Of a stretch of DNA of 64,000 nt, positions 61,829 through 64,000 are shown in pieces. The stretch is from Cellulomonas humilata. Lineage in GTDB: Bacteria > Actinomycetota > Actinomycetes > Actinomycetales > Cellulomonadaceae. The translations under genes were made by a program, and so were the position numbers. Below the pieces are notes generated by a model that saw only the letters and a list, made by a program, of their open reading frames with translations, searched no databases and was not told where the DNA came from. Numbering within the stretch: the stretch's first letter is position 1; each line of letters begins with the position of its first letter. The DNA is taken from the NCBI RefSeq assembly GCF_030814415.1, contig NZ_JAUSVB010000002.1:558001-622000 (forward strand), read 5' to 3'.

Positions 61829-64000
61829 CCCCGCGACCGGCCGGCCGTGCTGCCGTCGACGTCGCGTGCCTCGTCGGCACCCTCGGCCTGGCTCTCGCGC
61901 CCCTGCTCGAGGTGTACGGCGGCCTGACGGCGCTCCCCGCTCTTGCGGGCGGTCTGCTGCTCGGCACGGCGGTCGCGGTGGTCGGTGCGGCGCGCCGCTG
62001 GTCCGCGATCGTGGTCGTGGCGGCCGTCGTCGTCGTGTACGTGCTGGCCGGCGGGGCGCTGGCCGCGCCGAGCACCACCGTCGCCGGGGTCGTCCCCACC
62101 CCGTCGACCGCCGTGGCCCTGGCCCGCGGTGCGGCCTCGACCTGGAAGCAGGTGCTGACCCTCCAGCCGCCGGTCGGGTCCGACGGCACGCTGCTGGTCG
62201 CGGCCTACCTGCTGGCGCTCGTCGGGTCGTGCCTCGCCGTGTCGATCGCCCTGCGCGCCCGCACGGGTGCCGCGGCGGCGTCCGCGGCGCTCGTCCCCGT
62301 GGCGGTGACGATCGCGACGATCATCCTGGGCACCCGTCGTCCGATCGTCGACCCCGTCCTGACGGGCGTGCTGCTCGCGGTCGTCCTGCTGCCGTGGGCG
62401 TCGTGGCGGGCCGGTCTGCTGCGAGCTCGGCGCGTCGTCGCGACAGGTGCGCTCGTGGCGGTGGCGGTCGTCGCAGGCGTCGTCGGCGCCCCGGTCGTGG
62501 TCGGAGCGACGGACCGGCTCGTGGTGCGCGACGAGCTCGTCCCGCCGTTCGACCCGCGCGACTACCCGAGCCCGCTGTCGGCCTTCCGGGAGTTCGTGAA
62601 GGAGGACGCCCCGCTGTTCACGGTCACCGGGCTGCCCGAGGGGGCGCGGGTGCGGCTCGCGACCATGGACCGGTACGACGGCGTCGTCTGGAACGTGGCG
62701 GGGGACGGGTCCGCCGAGGCGTCCGGCGAGTTCCGCCGGGTCGGCTCCGAGATCGACACCACCGTGCGCGGGGACGGGGCGCACGTCGAGTTCACCGTCG
62801 ACCAGCTGGCCGGCGTCTGGCTCCCGACGGTCGGTCAGGCCACGTCCTTCGACATCGCCGACCCCGCGGTCTCGAGCGCCCTGCGCTACAACGACGCGAC
62901 GGGCGGGGCCGTGCTCACCGGAGGCGTGCACGACGGGCTCGAGTACGGCATCGACGTCGTCGTGCCGCGCGTGCCGCCCGTCACGGAGATCGGCAGCGCG
63001 CCCGCGTCCGACGTCGCCCAGCCTCCGCTCGCCGGGGTGCCGGACGTCGCCACCGTGACGGCGGCGGACGTGGCGCGCGACGCCGGCAGCCCGGCGCAGA
63101 TCAGCGAGGCCCTGGAGACGTGGCTCGCCGAGGAGGGCTTCTTCAGCCACGGCGTCCAGGTCTCGGGCACGGAGTCGCTGTCCGGCCACGGTGCGGACCG
63201 GATCACGTCGCTGCTCGGCGGCGACCTCATGGTGGGCGACGGCGAGCAGTACGCCGCGGCGATGGCGCTGATGGTGCGCGAGATGGGGTTGCCGGCGCGG
63301 GTCGTGCTGGGCTTCGTCCCGGAGCGGGGGGCAGGCGACGGGCCCGTCGAGGTCACCGGCAAGGACGTGCAGGCGTGGGTCGAGGTCGCGTTCCAGGGCT
63401 ACGGCTGGGTGCCGTTCGACCCGACGCCCCCGCCGGAGCAGACCCCGCAGGAGGAGGACCAGGAGAAGCCGTCCGAGCCGAACCCGCAGGTCGTCCAGCC
63501 CCCGCCGCCGCCGCCGGGTGCCGTCACGCCGCCCGACGAGGACACCGAGCAGCCCCAGACCGACGACCCGGACGAGCAGGAGGACGCCGGCGCGCTGTTC
63601 TGGCGGATCGCCCGGGCGGCCGGGATCGCCGCGATCCCTCTGCTGCTGCTCGCGTCGCCCCTGCTGGTCATCATCGCGATCAAGGCCCGGCGACGGCGTC
63701 GTCGGCGCCGCAGCCTCGACCCGGTGGCCCGCGTGGCGGGCGGCTGGGACGAGGTGCTGGACACGGCCCGCGACCTGCGCCGCCCGGCGCGCCCCATGGC
63801 GACGCGCAAGGAGTCGGCCCTCGCGCTCGCCGCGTCGTTCGCGGACGCCCCCGGGGGTGCGCTCGTCGCCACCCGCGTCGGCGCGCTCGCGCGCTCGGCG
63901 GACCACGCCGTGTTCAGCGCCGGTGAGCCGAGCGGCGCGCACGCGACCGCATACTGGGCAGACGTCCAGCAGACGGTCGAGGCGATGACGCGCAGCGTCG
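61825..64000 (+). CDS. Transglutaminase-like membrane protein lacking Cys and His of the triad (3' end outside window)
   Basis: At least 725 residues; open at the window end. About six N-terminal helices (to about residue 225), an extracellular region, a transglutaminase-like domain (about 430-540), an acidic Pro-rich linker, one helix (about 592-614, AGIAAIPLLLLASPLLVII), an Arg-rich stretch and a cytoplasmic DUF4129-like tail. The usual catalytic 'GxCxxYA' is GDGEQYAAAMAL with Gly473 for Cys, and 'HAWVEV' is QAWVEV with Gln516 for His. Asp532 (PFDPTP) remains. It is thus predicted enzymatically inactive, perhaps a structural partner. It matches Tgm of the PFNA cluster. GTG 61825 overlaps the DUF58 stop. 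Confidence 0.92.
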   Translation, partial: MTPRPAGRAAVDVACLVGTLGLALAPLLEVYGGLTALPALAGGLLLGTAVAVVGAARRWSAIVVVAAVVVVYVLAGGALAAPSTTVAGVVPTPSTAVALARGAASTWKQVLTLQPPVGSDGTLLVAAYLLALVGSCLAVSIALRARTGAAAASAALVPVAVTIATIILGTRRPIVDPVLTGVLLAVVLLPWASWRAGLLRARRVVATGALVAVAVVAGVVGAPVVVGATDRLVVRDELVPPFDPRDYPSPLSAFREFVKEDAPLFTVTGLPEGARVRLATMDRYDGVVWNVAGDGSAEASGEFRRVGSEIDTTVRGDGAHVEFTVDQLAGVWLPTVGQATSFDIADPAVSSALRYNDATGGAVLTGGVHDGLEYGIDVVVPRVPPVTEIGSAPASDVAQPPLAGVPDVATVTAADVARDAGSPAQISEALETWLAEEGFFSHGVQVSGTESLSGHGADRITSLLGGDLMVGDGEQYAAAMALMVREMGLPARVVLGFVPERGAGDGPVEVTGKDVQAWVEVAFQGYGWVPFDPTPPPEQTPQEEDQEKPSEPNPQVVQPPPPPPGAVTPPDEDTEQPQTDDPDEQEDAGALFWRIARAAGIAAIPLLLLASPLLVIIAIKARRRRRRRRSLDPVARVAGGWDEVLDTARDLRRPARPMATRKESALALAASFADAPGGALVATRVGALARSADHAVFSAGEPSGAHATAYWADVQQTVEAMTRSV

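Overview
The window is a chromosomal segment from a high-GC Gram-positive bacterium (Actinomycetota). A Cellulomonas-like member of the Micrococcales is my best guess. Support: codon third positions are almost all G or C, GTG starts are common, many genes have a TANNNT -10 box only 6-8 bases before the start codon (leaderless mRNAs), and several families are typically actinobacterial (DUF3097, the alpha-E/ATP-grasp/transglutaminase operon, the kinase-FN3-MoxR-DUF58-transglutaminase cluster). The organism name is inference. I saw no rRNA, tRNA, insertion sequence, prophage or CRISPR array, and no stretch over 300 bases lacks a gene.

Layout. 1-9.3 kb: partial sulfite-oxidase-like enzyme, DEAD-box helicase, MacB-type ABC pair, a convergent CYTH/CHAD pair sharing a CTAG stop, and a lipoprotein. 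9.0-16.3 kb: single-gene units (OhrR/MarR regulator, VOC protein, LLM oxidoreductase, membrane phosphoesterase, lectin-VanY fusion, MntR-like regulator, and an MFS transporter whose first helix can only be included with a non-ATG/GTG/TTG start). 16.3-25.7 kb: HerA-like ATPase, leuS-degV, comEA-comEC-holA. 25.7-29.4 kb: two degenerate EAL-domain genes, a 47-residue secreted peptide gene immediately upstream of an HTH-TPR regulator, twin near-identical terminators, and rpsT. 29.5-34.2 kb: PemK-like protein, ATP-grasp/alpha-E/transglutaminase operon, maleylpyruvate-isomerase-like protein. 34.3-48.1 kb: housekeeping core (lepA, hemW, membrane proteins, CIRCE-hrcA-dnaJ-rsmE, phoH-ybeY-CNNM/CorC-era). 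48.1-64 kb: hydrolase-membrane protein, then PP2C phosphatase, FHA protein, Ser/Thr kinase, a 2028-residue surface protein with FN3 repeats, MoxR ATPase, DUF58 protein and a transglutaminase-like membrane protein cut by the window end.

How the genes work together. The last block looks like one phospho-signalling and envelope operon: phosphatase, phosphopeptide reader and kinase precede a giant anchored protein and a MoxR/DUF58/transglutaminase-like module, matching the PFNA cluster described in bifidobacteria. hrcA-dnaJ is under CIRCE control. The most interesting candidate for an undescribed system is the secreted-peptide/HTH-TPR pair at 27.3-28.9 kb. Its architecture resembles the RRNPP peptide-sensing systems of Firmicutes (PapR/PlcR-like) but lies in an actinobacterial genome. 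That functional reading is inference from gene order and domain layout.
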